Assembly (NCBI RefSeq): GCF_052156535.1
Contig: NZ_JBQKUP010000028.1
Span: 112,373-176,372 of the forward strand
Length of the DNA: 64,000 nt
DNA from: Nitrospira_E sp052156535
GTDB taxonomy: Bacteria; Nitrospirota; Nitrospiria; Nitrospirales; UBA8639
Direction of reading: 5' to 3'
In this document: piece by piece, positions 38,201 to 46,180 of the stretch
Layout of the letters: each line of letters starts with the position of its first letter
How positions within the stretch are numbered: position 1 is the stretch's first letter
Program-made: the position numbers and the translations under genes
The notes under the pieces: model-generated
The model's database searches: none
Told to the model about the DNA's origin: nothing
Seen by the model: only the letters and a program-made list of their open reading frames with translations

Positions 38201-41078
38201 GGATACCTTTGCGCTGGCCACCGAGGCGCCAGGCCAGGATACCACCGGCGGCAACTACCATGTGCGTGTATCAACGGCCGCCGGCACGGCCATTGTGACG
38301 ATCATCAAGCAGGGCGGCGGGACGTTTACAGAGGTCGAAACGGAAACACTCATCAAGGCGATTCAGTACCAGCACCAGGATACGGGCACACCATCTGATG
38401 GTGACAGGTTGATCGAGGTGAAGGTCAATGACGGCACGACCGACAGTGCCGCCGCCCGCACGACCATTAACGTGGATCCTGGCAATGACCAGCCTGTCTT
38501 CGGCGGTCTGGATAACACGCCCGCCTTCACTGAAGGCGGTGGGGCGGTGGTGCTCGACAGCAATGCCACAATCGCCGACCCTGAACTGGATGCTGCCAAT
38601 GATTACACCGGCGCTTCGCTCACGTTGACCCGGAACGGAGGAGCCAATGCCGAGGACGTGTTCGCTGGGAGCGGGACGCTGAGTACCCTGACCGAAAGCG
38701 GCAGCCTGGTGGTTGGCGGTACGACCATCGGCACGGTCACCACCAACAGCGGTGGAACATTGATCCTCTCTTTCAACAGCAACGCCACCACCGCCCTAGT
38801 CAACAGTGCCCTGCAGCAAATCACGTATGCCAATAGCAGCAGCAACCCGCCGGCCAGCGTGCAGGTTGATTTTGTGATGAACGACGGCAACTCTGGCGGA
38901 CAAGGCAGCGGCGGCGCGCTGAGCGGTACGGGATCCATTACCGTCACCATCAATGCCATCAATGATCCGCCGACCGTGGACCTCGATGCCAACGACAGTT
39001 CCGGTGCCACCGGCAACGACTATACCGTTACGTTTACTGAAGGCGGCGGGCCGATTGGCATCGCCGATAGTGACACGGATCTGTTGGATCCGGATAGCAC
39101 CACATTCGCCTATGTGAAACTGGGCGTGAACGGTCTGCTGGACGGCAATGCCGAGACGCTCATGCTCGATGGCGACACCTTTAACCTGGCGACCGCCGTG
39201 GCCGGTCAGGACACCACAGGCGGAAATTATCACGTCGTGCTCGCCACGGGGGCCGGGACAGCCACTATCACGATTACCAAACAAGGCGGCGGGACGTTTA
39301 CAGAGGTCGAAACGGAAACACTCATCAAGGCGATTCAGTACCAGCACCAGGATACGGGCACACCATCTGATGGTAACAGGTTGATCGAGGTGAAAGTCAA
39401 TGACGGCACGACCGACAGTGCCGCCGCCCGTACGACCATCAACGTCAATCCCGTTAATGATCCCCCGGTAGCCATGGGGGACGGTTTTATCGTCAATGAA
39501 GGGTCGACCACCCGGCTGAATCTTTCCAACAATGATGGCGATCCCGATGACGGGTTGGATCTGACCAGCATCGTCATTGTCTCCGGCCCCACCAATGGCA
39601 CCATCACGAGCATTAATGCTGATGGGACGGTGGATTATACCCATGATGGCTCCGAAACCCTCTCCGACAGTTTCACCTACAGCATCAAGGACCTGTCAGG
39701 CGCTACCTCGAATACGGTGACGGTGAGCTTGACCGTGACGCCACAAAACGATGCCCCTACAGCCGTAGCCAACAGCTTTACGGTCAACGAAGGCTCGACC
39801 ACCATCCTGAACCTTTCCAACAATGATAGCGATCCCGATGACGGGTTGGATCTGACCAGTATCAACATTGTCGCCGGCCCCACCAATGGCACCATCACCA
39901 GCGTGAATGCCAATGGAACAGTGGATTATACCCATAATGGCTCCGAAACCCTCTCCGACAGCTTCACATATACGATCCGGGATCTGTCCGGCCTCACCTC
40001 GAATACGGTCACGGTGGACCTGACCGTGACACCGGTCAACGATGCTCCCGTCATCACCTCAGATGGGGGTGGCGCCACGGCGAATGTTCCCGTTGTCACG
40101 GGCAACACGGCGGTGACTAATGTGAATGCCACAGATGCAGAGAGCAACCCCCTGACCTACAGCATTGTGGGCGGTGTGGATGCGGCTTTTTTTACTATCG
40201 ATCCCGCGACCGGGGCCCTTACATTCATCACCGCTCCGGATTTCCAGGCACCGGGCGATGTCGGGGCCGATAATATCTATGACGTGATCGTCCAGGCCTC
40301 CGATGGCACATCCGTCGATACGCAGGCAATCGCCGTCACGGTGACCCAAGCCAATGTTCCGCCCCAAATTTTTATTCCCCCGCCACCGGACCCTGCGCCT
40401 TCAATCGATCCCCCCCCGAGAGATACCGGCGAAGAGACTTCAGAGGACCAGGCGCCGAGCAATGGGGGCAGTCTTGATCCCGGCTCGCCAGGTAATATCC
40501 CTGACGGCGGCCAGGGTTCCACAATCACTGGGGCGGAAAATTCGGAGACGGATAATACCCTGGGACGACCTGAATTGCCGGCTAAGCAGGAGGATGGAGA
40601 ACGCACGGGCCTCGTGGGGATAGTGAGTGACATGTGGAGTTTGCTCAGGAAGCCCCTTGATATCACAGCCTTCAAGGATGAAATCCGGTCCTTGCTGCAC
40701 AGATCAGGATTCCTTCAGGACCTGGATCGGGTTCGCGACGATGTTCAGGAGGTTGCCGCCACCGAACAAACCTATTTGGCCTCCAGCATTGCGGTCTCCA
40801 CCGGGTTGTCCATCGGCTATGTCGTCTGGCTCCTTCGCAGTGGGGTGCTATTGACGGCCCTCCTTTCATCAGTGCCGGCCTGGCAGTTTGTGAACCCCCT
40901 GTTGGTGCTCGATGCCGCGGGGAAGAAGAAACGACAACGGAGCCAGAAAGGCGTGGACGGCGATTCAGTAGAGTCCCTGTTTGAGAAACCCACCGCATCT
41001 GCCGAGATAGGTGAGGGGAAGACCGGGGCCGCCGCTAAGACTCTTAGAGCCCGGTGGTTCAATTGGAATAAGGGATGA
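35217..41078 (+). CDS. Giant LEPR-motif, DUF4347, cadherin-like surface protein
   Basis: A 1953-residue, acidic extracellular-type protein. Layout from the ATG at 35217: LEPRILFDGAA motif (8-18); DUF4347 (about 73-235, with IYGCNFGRGQ); parallel beta-helix-like region (about 237-548; NTNDAGAGSLRQAI); VVVWT-type beta repeats (about 550-920); two near-identical 155-residue repeats (about 930-1086, 1253-1411); two 97-residue VNEGST/cadherin-like repeats (about 1411-1606); one cadherin-like domain (about 1606-1711). A Pro/Asp-rich linker leads to a hydrophobic C-terminal segment (about 1855-1895) and basic tail. There are no RTX nonapeptides. Upstream ATGs at 35199 and 35205 are alternatives. Probably a cell-surface adhesin exported by the divergent operon. 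Confidence 0.88.
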   Translation: MKTLLALEPRILFDGAALATGAEVAQDQTAQDPSIPVNDADAATNSGETMGTDSAASWSSGFSPATPTDRREMVFIDTRVEDYQALMNGIHPGAEVILLDAGRDGIEQISEALKGRSAIDAVHLIGEGTEAELHLGTAFLTNDSISGHYTALLSQIGQSLSADADLLIYGCNFGRGQAGLTAMQTLAELIGADIAASTDRTGHVSEYANWELEVATGFIETSVVIGEATQEAWEGVLATFTVTNTNDAGAGSLRQAIIDADATPGTDTIIIPTGTYVLTTGPMQINDDVIITGAGAATTIIDGNNASRLFETRGSSTTTMSGITIQNGDNGGNGAGVLVDNTSTLNLSDAILTNIDGTGGQGGAFHVHGTLNLNRVLIANNLADHGAGIYFHNAVGGTLTNVTFSGNTALYEGGGIWTDTPITVINSTFTLNNANDAGGIYSIGALVQISNTIVSDNTAATANDDVLGNFSSSGYNLIEVVGGAIGFVGSDITGLSANLDVLADNSGPTRTHALLAGSPALNAGTPTGAPAVDQRGITRDAVPDIGAFEYTTSAFVSKSEFMVNDPSGNNEQTSGPVRGAERAVDIAPNGDYVVVWTNGTSNDKVFAKVLDGGGNEKVAQFQVNIGSGTNAWTDVAVDDSGNFLVTWTQGGDIFMRRFLANGTAVDAGDLIVNTGTPNTQHNPSVNMNGAGDFVIAWEGDGGGNEGIFVRRGSMGGGLTGSDITVNTAAAAKDPSVGIADSGGFVVVWDNGSDVFFQLYNSAGVPQNNGQVDVLLQLSAGAAAVDMSSDGRFTVAYRATVLDVEVYVRQFDAAGNALFLPKIANTSGLLTTQTNPSITMDDIGEFIVVWEGAGNRPGQNDTAGVFGQKFNSSGQKIGVEFLINQTTANVQDRASVAMLDRDNFVAVWTGSDGTQTDIFARQYGATTSPTLDLDANNSSGATGNDYAFTFTEGDGPTAIADSDTDLADVDSTTFAYVTVSLSGLLDGNAEALVLDGDTFALATEAPGQDTTGGNYHVRVSTAAGTAIVTIIKQGGGTFTEVETETLIKAIQYQHQDTGTPSDGDRLIEVKVNDGTTDSAAARTTINVDPGNDQPVFGGLDNTPAFTEGGGAVVLDSNATIADPELDAANDYTGASLTLTRNGGANAEDVFAGSGTLSTLTESGSLVVGGTTIGTVTTNSGGTLILSFNSNATTALVNSALQQITYANSSSNPPASVQVDFVMNDGNSGGQGSGGALSGTGSITVTINAINDPPTVDLDANDSSGATGNDYTVTFTEGGGPIGIADSDTDLLDPDSTTFAYVKLGVNGLLDGNAETLMLDGDTFNLATAVAGQDTTGGNYHVVLATGAGTATITITKQGGGTFTEVETETLIKAIQYQHQDTGTPSDGNRLIEVKVNDGTTDSAAARTTINVNPVNDPPVAMGDGFIVNEGSTTRLNLSNNDGDPDDGLDLTSIVIVSGPTNGTITSINADGTVDYTHDGSETLSDSFTYSIKDLSGATSNTVTVSLTVTPQNDAPTAVANSFTVNEGSTTILNLSNNDSDPDDGLDLTSINIVAGPTNGTITSVNANGTVDYTHNGSETLSDSFTYTIRDLSGLTSNTVTVDLTVTPVNDAPVITSDGGGATANVPVVTGNTAVTNVNATDAESNPLTYSIVGGVDAAFFTIDPATGALTFITAPDFQAPGDVGADNIYDVIVQASDGTSVDTQAIAVTVTQANVPPQIFIPPPPDPAPSIDPPPRDTGEETSEDQAPSNGGSLDPGSPGNIPDGGQGSTITGAENSETDNTLGRPELPAKQEDGERTGLVGIVSDMWSLLRKPLDITAFKDEIRSLLHRSGFLQDLDRVRDDVQEVAATEQTYLASSIAVSTGLSIGYVVWLLRSGVLLTALLSSVPAWQFVNPLLVLDAAGKKKRQRSQKGVDGDSVESLFEKPTASAEIGEGKTGAAAKTLRARWFNWNKG
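38313..38466 (+). repeat. Direct repeat copy 1 in the giant protein gene
   Basis: About 150 bp are almost identical to 39285-39438, exactly 972 bp (324 codons) downstream. The first 90 bases are identical without a mismatch, including third positions, so copying is recent or maintained by gene conversion. Confidence 0.85.
39285..39438 (+). repeat. Direct repeat copy 2 in the giant protein gene
   Basis: Partner of 38313-38466. Both copies encode the end of the 155-residue domain (FTEVETETLIKAIQYQHQD). Recombination between them would delete one 324-codon unit in frame. Confidence 0.85.
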
Positions 41079-43615
41079 ACATCCTTTCGACAAAATCCCG
41101 TCTGGCCTTCGGCCAGGTCAGTCTCCTTATCAGTGTGTTACTGACAGCGAGCTTGTTTGGTTTGATGCCGGACCGAACCGGTGCGGTTCGCCAGGGACGT
41201 GCGGCTCTGGCCGAGTCCATTGCCGCCAATAGCACGATTCTGATTACCCAGGATGATGTTGACCGCCTGGAGGGGATTTTACAGTTGGTCGTGGACCGTA
41301 ACCCAGACCTGTTGTCTGCCGGATTGCGAACTGAAGCGGGTGATTGGCTTGTCACAATAGGTGACCATGAGAACAATTGGCGGGACAACAATTCGGACTA
41401 TTCGTCTAATACCCAGGTAATGGTCGCTATCTGGGAAGGGGAAAACAAATGGGGCCAAGTCGAACTGCGATTTACACCATTAAATGACGAAGGCTGGCTC
41501 GGGTATATCACCGGCCCACAGCCACAACTCCTGCTGTTTGTAGGTCTGATGTGTTTCATCGGATTTTATCTGTATTTGGGAAAAATGTTGAAGCAACTCG
41601 ATCCCTCTCAGGCTGTTCCTGAGCGTGTGCGATCCGCTCTGGATACGATGGCAGAAGGGCTCCTGGTGCTCGACAACAAAGGGCAAATCATGCTGGCCAA
41701 CCGAGCCTTCGCCACGTTGTTAACCAAGACGCCTGAGACGCTCTTGGGCCAGGCGGTCGGAGCCTTTCCGTGGTCGGACATCGAAGGCCATCCATTGGCA
41801 CCGGGGACACACCCCTGGTATATCGCATTGAATTCGGGAGAAGCGCAAAAGAACGAACGCGTCCGATTGACTCTTCCCGACGGGACACGGCTGACATTTA
41901 TGATTAACTGCTCCCCTATCCTTGGCAGCGGAGCCAAAAATGTCGGAGTCCTGGTCAGCTTTGACGACGTCACCCAATTGGAAGAAGCGGAAATCGAGCT
42001 ACTGAAGTCCAAAGAGGAGGCCGTTGCGGCCAATCAGGCCAAGAGTGCCTTCCTGGCCAATATGAGTCATGAGATCCGCACACCGATGAATGCCATCCTG
42101 GGTTTCACAGAACTGATTAAACGTGGATACGGACGTGACTCGGTTGAAACCCGTAAACACCTCGAGATCATCCATTCCAGCGGGAAACATTTGCTTGACC
42201 TCATTAACGATATTCTGGATCTCTCGAAGGTCGAGTCGGGACATCTGGAGATCGAACGGGTACGATTCAATCCCTATCTCGTGATCATGGATGTCGTCAG
42301 AGTCCTGGGTGTGAGGGCACACGAGAAGGGCATCAAACTCGAACTCAAGATACCTGATGACGTCCCGGAGACCATAATCGGCGATCCGGGCCGGATTCGC
42401 CAGATAATCACCAACCTTGTGGGAAACGCGGTGAAATTCACTGAGCGCGGCGCGGTCACAGTGACTGCGCACACCAAGCAGGTCGCGGGAGAGCTGATCC
42501 AATTTCATATCGATGTCGCAGACACCGGGATTGGAATGAATGCAGAAGCCACTCAGCGAATTTTTGAAGATTTTGTCCAGGCCGATGCGTCGGTCACCCG
42601 AAAGTTTGGCGGAACCGGCCTTGGATTAGCGATCAGCCGCAAGTTCGCACGCGCCCTGGGTGGGGATATTACGGTGGACAGTCAGCCGGGAGTCGGCAGT
42701 GTATTCAAGATCACACTGGATGCCGGCAGTGCGGTGGAGGTGGCCTGGGTCACACCCGAGCAGGCCTTAACGACCGACGAATCGGGCATGATGCAGGAGC
42801 ACACCAACTGGATCTTTCCATTGGCCAGGATCCTAGTCGTAGACGATGGCCCGGAAAACCGCGAATTCGTGAAGGTGGTCCTGGAGGGTTATGGTCTGAG
42901 CATCGACGAAGCGGGGAATGGTCTGATAGGAGTGGAAATGGCTATGGCCAGCGAGTATGACATCATTCTCATGGACATGCAGATGCCTGAGATGGACGGG
43001 CTCACTGCCACTCGCACGTTACGTGACAGAGGCCTGCAGATCCCCATCCTTGCGCTCACCGCCAACGCCATGAAAGGCTTCGAGCAGGAGTTATTTGATG
43101 CCGGATTTTCCGACTATCTCACCAAGCCCATCGACATCGACCGGTTCCTCGCTAAATTGGCTCAATTCCTCCATGGTCAACCAGTCGGTGAATCGTCCAG
43201 ACAATCCGTCCTCCCGGCGTCCTCACACCATCAAACCTCACAGATTGAGGATTCCTCACCCATCGTTTCCAAGTTAGGATCAACCAACCCCAAATTCGCT
43301 AACGTGATTGCCCGTTTTGTAGGTCGCCTGGGTGAACAACTGCAGGCAATGGATGCCGCCTATTCGAATCGGGATATGGAGACCCTGGCCAAGCTGGCTC
43401 ATTGGCTGAAGGGTGCGGGTGGCACTGTGGGGTTCGATGTGTTGAACAAGCCGGCTGCTGAACTGGAAGCCGCGGCCAAGGCTGTCGATCTGGTAATTAT
43501 TGAACAGCACCTTTACCGCATTCACCTTCTGGCGACACGAATAGCTCTTGGAGCTCAAGGCATCCTAAAGCCTATGGCAATGGGAGTGCCCTCTGCATCC
43601 AAGTCTGTCGGATAA
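41075..43615 (+). CDS. Hybrid sensor histidine kinase (PAS-HisKA-HATPase-REC-HPt)
   Basis: Layout: TM (about 12-33), periplasmic sensor domain (34-145), TM (about 148-168), PAS (about 185-310), HisKA with phospho-acceptor His near 332 (NMSHEIRTPMNAI), HATPase_c (about 435-550; TGLGLAISR), receiver with Asp near 634 (LMDMQMPEMDG) and HPt with His near 776 (AHWLKGAGGTVGF). All phosphorelay residues are present. The input module is paralogous to the diguanylate cyclase at 24793. The ATG overlaps the giant gene's stop (ATGA). The response regulator that takes the final phosphate may be the REC-GGDEF-EAL protein next door. Confidence 0.95.
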   Translation: MNILSTKSRLAFGQVSLLISVLLTASLFGLMPDRTGAVRQGRAALAESIAANSTILITQDDVDRLEGILQLVVDRNPDLLSAGLRTEAGDWLVTIGDHENNWRDNNSDYSSNTQVMVAIWEGENKWGQVELRFTPLNDEGWLGYITGPQPQLLLFVGLMCFIGFYLYLGKMLKQLDPSQAVPERVRSALDTMAEGLLVLDNKGQIMLANRAFATLLTKTPETLLGQAVGAFPWSDIEGHPLAPGTHPWYIALNSGEAQKNERVRLTLPDGTRLTFMINCSPILGSGAKNVGVLVSFDDVTQLEEAEIELLKSKEEAVAANQAKSAFLANMSHEIRTPMNAILGFTELIKRGYGRDSVETRKHLEIIHSSGKHLLDLINDILDLSKVESGHLEIERVRFNPYLVIMDVVRVLGVRAHEKGIKLELKIPDDVPETIIGDPGRIRQIITNLVGNAVKFTERGAVTVTAHTKQVAGELIQFHIDVADTGIGMNAEATQRIFEDFVQADASVTRKFGGTGLGLAISRKFARALGGDITVDSQPGVGSVFKITLDAGSAVEVAWVTPEQALTTDESGMMQEHTNWIFPLARILVVDDGPENREFVKVVLEGYGLSIDEAGNGLIGVEMAMASEYDIILMDMQMPEMDGLTATRTLRDRGLQIPILALTANAMKGFEQELFDAGFSDYLTKPIDIDRFLAKLAQFLHGQPVGESSRQSVLPASSHHQTSQIEDSSPIVSKLGSTNPKFANVIARFVGRLGEQLQAMDAAYSNRDMETLAKLAHWLKGAGGTVGFDVLNKPAAELEAAAKAVDLVIIEQHLYRIHLLATRIALGAQGILKPMAMGVPSASKSVG

Positions 43616-43639
43616 AGCTCGGCAGACCTTTCCAACGTC

Positions 43640-43689
43640 GGGGGCTGCCCCGGCTGACGTTCCGGCTCCATAACCGTCAGGTGGCCCCC
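43640..43689. repeat. GC-rich inverted repeat after the kinase gene
   Basis: gggggc (43640-43645) with gccccc (43684-43689), and ctgacg (43654-43659) with cgtcag (43675-43680), form a two-part stem. There is no T-run, so it is not a classical terminator; it may slow 3' decay or be a partial terminator for the kinase operon. Confidence 0.5.
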
Positions 43690-43842
43690 GGGTATCCAGA
43701 CTTAGTCGTCTTCATCTTTCCGATTTTTCGCCTTATAAACTTTATTTTCCCTTTCGAAAGACCGAAAAGTTCCCATAGAAAAAGAACACCCTTGCCCCCA
43801 AGGGGAAGATACGGGCCATTTAAGCTTTGAAATGATCGCGGC

Positions 43843-45675
43843 ATGGAAACAGAACAGACAGATCAGAGAGCATACCAATCACACAATAACGACGGGCTTC
43901 TCTTGGCGAAACCCGTTCTGAATGAATTGGGGTGCGATGAAACCTCCCTGACTCAGGCCACGATCATGATGGTCGACGATGAGGAAACGACCATGGAGAT
44001 CATGCGGGCCTATCTGGAGGATGCTGGTTATCAAAACTTTGTGCTGGTGGAGGATTCCTCTCTGGCCATGCAACAGATTGAAGAATATCGACCGGATATT
44101 CTGCTACTAGATCTGATGATGCCGAACGTCCCGGGATTCGAAATCCTGCAGCTTGTGAGGGACCATCCCAAACTGAAACATCTCCCTGTCATTATCCTGA
44201 CTTCCTCCTCAGACGCGGAAACCAAACTCCAGGCTCTTGACCGGGGTGCCACAGATTTTCTCGCCAAGCCGGTCGATCCCAGTGAATTGAAGCTTCGGGT
44301 TCGCAATACTCTCGCCGCCCGAGCCTATCAGAACCAACTTGCCTACTATGATGCCTTGACGAAATTGCCGAACCGGAGTTTGTTTCTTGACCGATTGGCT
44401 TGGTTTATACAGCGAGCGGAACGCCATCATGACAACCTGGTTTTGCTCCATATTACTCTCAACCAGTTTAAGCGCCTCTCCACGACCTTCGGGCCGGAAA
44501 TCTCGGATCAGCTCATCTCACAGATCGCGGAGCGGATGAGTTCCTGCATGCGCCGATCGGATGTATTTGGGCGAGGAATACCCGATTCGACTGAGCTGGA
44601 TAGCCTGTTTCGCGTGGATGGGGATGAATTCTCTTTATTGTGCCCGACAATGGCGCATGCCGAACATGCGACCAAGTTGGCTTCTCGTATTCTCAAGGTC
44701 ATGGAATCTTCATTTAATGCCAATGGGACCGAGGTCTTCATTTCCCCAAGTATTGGGATTGCGAGTTTTCCTGCGGATGCCACAGATGTGACCGCCCTCA
44801 TCCAATGCGCTGTTGGTGCGAGCACCCAGGCCAACTTGCATGGAAAGGGAGGTTTCAATTTTTATTCGAGCGAACTGAATTCTCAAAGCCTGGAGCTCCT
44901 GCGGATGGAAGCAGACTTGCGCCATGCCATCGAGGGAGACCAACTGCTGTTGTACTATCAGCCGAAGGTTGAGGTGAAGAGCGGTCACATCATCGGGGTC
45001 GAAGCGCTGGTTCGATGGCAAAAACCGGACGGCACGCTTATCTTTCCGGACCAATTCATTCCCTTAGCCGAAGAGACCGGCCTGATCATCTCTCTGGGTG
45101 AATGGGTTCTCAAAGAAGCGTGTGCGCAATTAGGACGATGGCAGGCTCAGGGGATACGGCTTCAGGTGGCGGTCAATGTGTCGGCAAAACAATTCAATGA
45201 CGGCTATCTGGTGCAATTGGTGAGGGAGACCTTACAGAGCACGGGGATCGATGCAACGTATTTAACACTCGAGCTGACGGAAAGCCTCTTAATGGGAAAT
45301 GCCGAACAGGCCGTGGAGACCTTGAACCACCTGATGGCCTTGGGGCCAAAGATCTCTATGGATGATTTCGGAACAGGCTACTCCTCTCTCAGCTATTTGA
45401 AACGTTTCCCCATTCATGAATTGAAGATCGACCGCTCCTTTTTGACCGATATTACCCATAACCCTGAAGCCCGAGCCTTGGTCTCTGCCATGATTTATTT
45501 GGCGCATGAGTTTTCTCTGACGGTTGTTGCCGAAGGGGTAGAGAATCAGGAGCAACTTGATCTTCTCACCACCTTGAATTGCGACCAATATCAGGGTTAT
45601 TTCTTCAGCCGACCTATCAGAGTTGAGGCCCTGGCTACCCTTCTCCATCCTAAATGCCTTTCAGTGAAGGCATAG
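43843..45675 (+). CDS. REC-GGDEF-EAL c-di-GMP phosphodiesterase
   Basis: 610 residues. Receiver domain (about 40-165): VDDEE, phospho-Asp in LLLDLMMPNVPG, LTSSS and AKPVD. A GGDEF domain follows (about 170-355), but its signature reads VDGDEF, so the first Gly is changed and cyclase activity is doubtful; a Ser/Asp-rich insertion precedes it. The EAL domain (about 365-605) has EALVRW, DDFGTGYSSLSYLKRF and LKIDRSF intact, so it should cleave c-di-GMP. The receiver suggests control by phosphorylation, perhaps from the hybrid kinase upstream. It starts 227 bp after that gene. Confidence 0.93.
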   Translation: METEQTDQRAYQSHNNDGLLLAKPVLNELGCDETSLTQATIMMVDDEETTMEIMRAYLEDAGYQNFVLVEDSSLAMQQIEEYRPDILLLDLMMPNVPGFEILQLVRDHPKLKHLPVIILTSSSDAETKLQALDRGATDFLAKPVDPSELKLRVRNTLAARAYQNQLAYYDALTKLPNRSLFLDRLAWFIQRAERHHDNLVLLHITLNQFKRLSTTFGPEISDQLISQIAERMSSCMRRSDVFGRGIPDSTELDSLFRVDGDEFSLLCPTMAHAEHATKLASRILKVMESSFNANGTEVFISPSIGIASFPADATDVTALIQCAVGASTQANLHGKGGFNFYSSELNSQSLELLRMEADLRHAIEGDQLLLYYQPKVEVKSGHIIGVEALVRWQKPDGTLIFPDQFIPLAEETGLIISLGEWVLKEACAQLGRWQAQGIRLQVAVNVSAKQFNDGYLVQLVRETLQSTGIDATYLTLELTESLLMGNAEQAVETLNHLMALGPKISMDDFGTGYSSLSYLKRFPIHELKIDRSFLTDITHNPEARALVSAMIYLAHEFSLTVVAEGVENQEQLDLLTTLNCDQYQGYFFSRPIRVEALATLLHPKCLSVKA

Positions 45676-46180
45676 ACTCTTTCCCAGAAAATCTCGGATT
45701 TTCGCTGGGCATCGATTCCGTTCGCTCACATGCCATGGCCTTTCATCCGGTTGAGCCGTCTTTCCCATAAACCGAAGCTCGGCCCCATTCACCACCCTAA
45801 AGATGCCAAGGAAATCGCTGAACAGAGGCAGATTGTTACTCCTCTCATGATTTCCCTACCCGATGTTTGTGAATACTTGAAAAACTGCCTGGAACGCCAA
45901 ACAAGTGCATCGAGCGCAGCCATCGGGAAGTCCTCGGATAGCTAGGCGGCGTGCATAACAAGCCGGAATTTCCAGATCCCGATCAACGACTTCCGTATTC
46001 TTTTGCGGACTTCAATACATATTTTTGATTTCTCAATTCATTCCTGTGAACGACCGACAATAATGAAAGGAAACCTCTACCAGATTGGAAATCCCAGATG
46101 AGAATAATCGGTATCATCACAGGCATAGGCATGCCGCTCCCCTCGAGACAAATTAACACTGCTAATCTTCGTCTGTAGTC
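45676..46180. other. Gap between two EAL-domain genes
   Basis: No secure gene. A plus-strand 71-codon frame (45730-45945) ends in a helical KNCLERQ-type segment but has no ribosome-binding site and no known family. The rest is AT-rich before the next start and probably holds its promoter. Confidence 0.35.

Noticed and set aside
38313..39438. CRISPR-like repeats
   Set aside because: The repeats are long, coding, in frame and only two copies with no spacers.
35217..41078. RTX calcium-binding repeats / classical T1SS substrate
   Set aside because: No GGxGxDxUx nonapeptide runs were found; Asp/Gly-rich parts belong to cadherin-like and VCBS-like domains.
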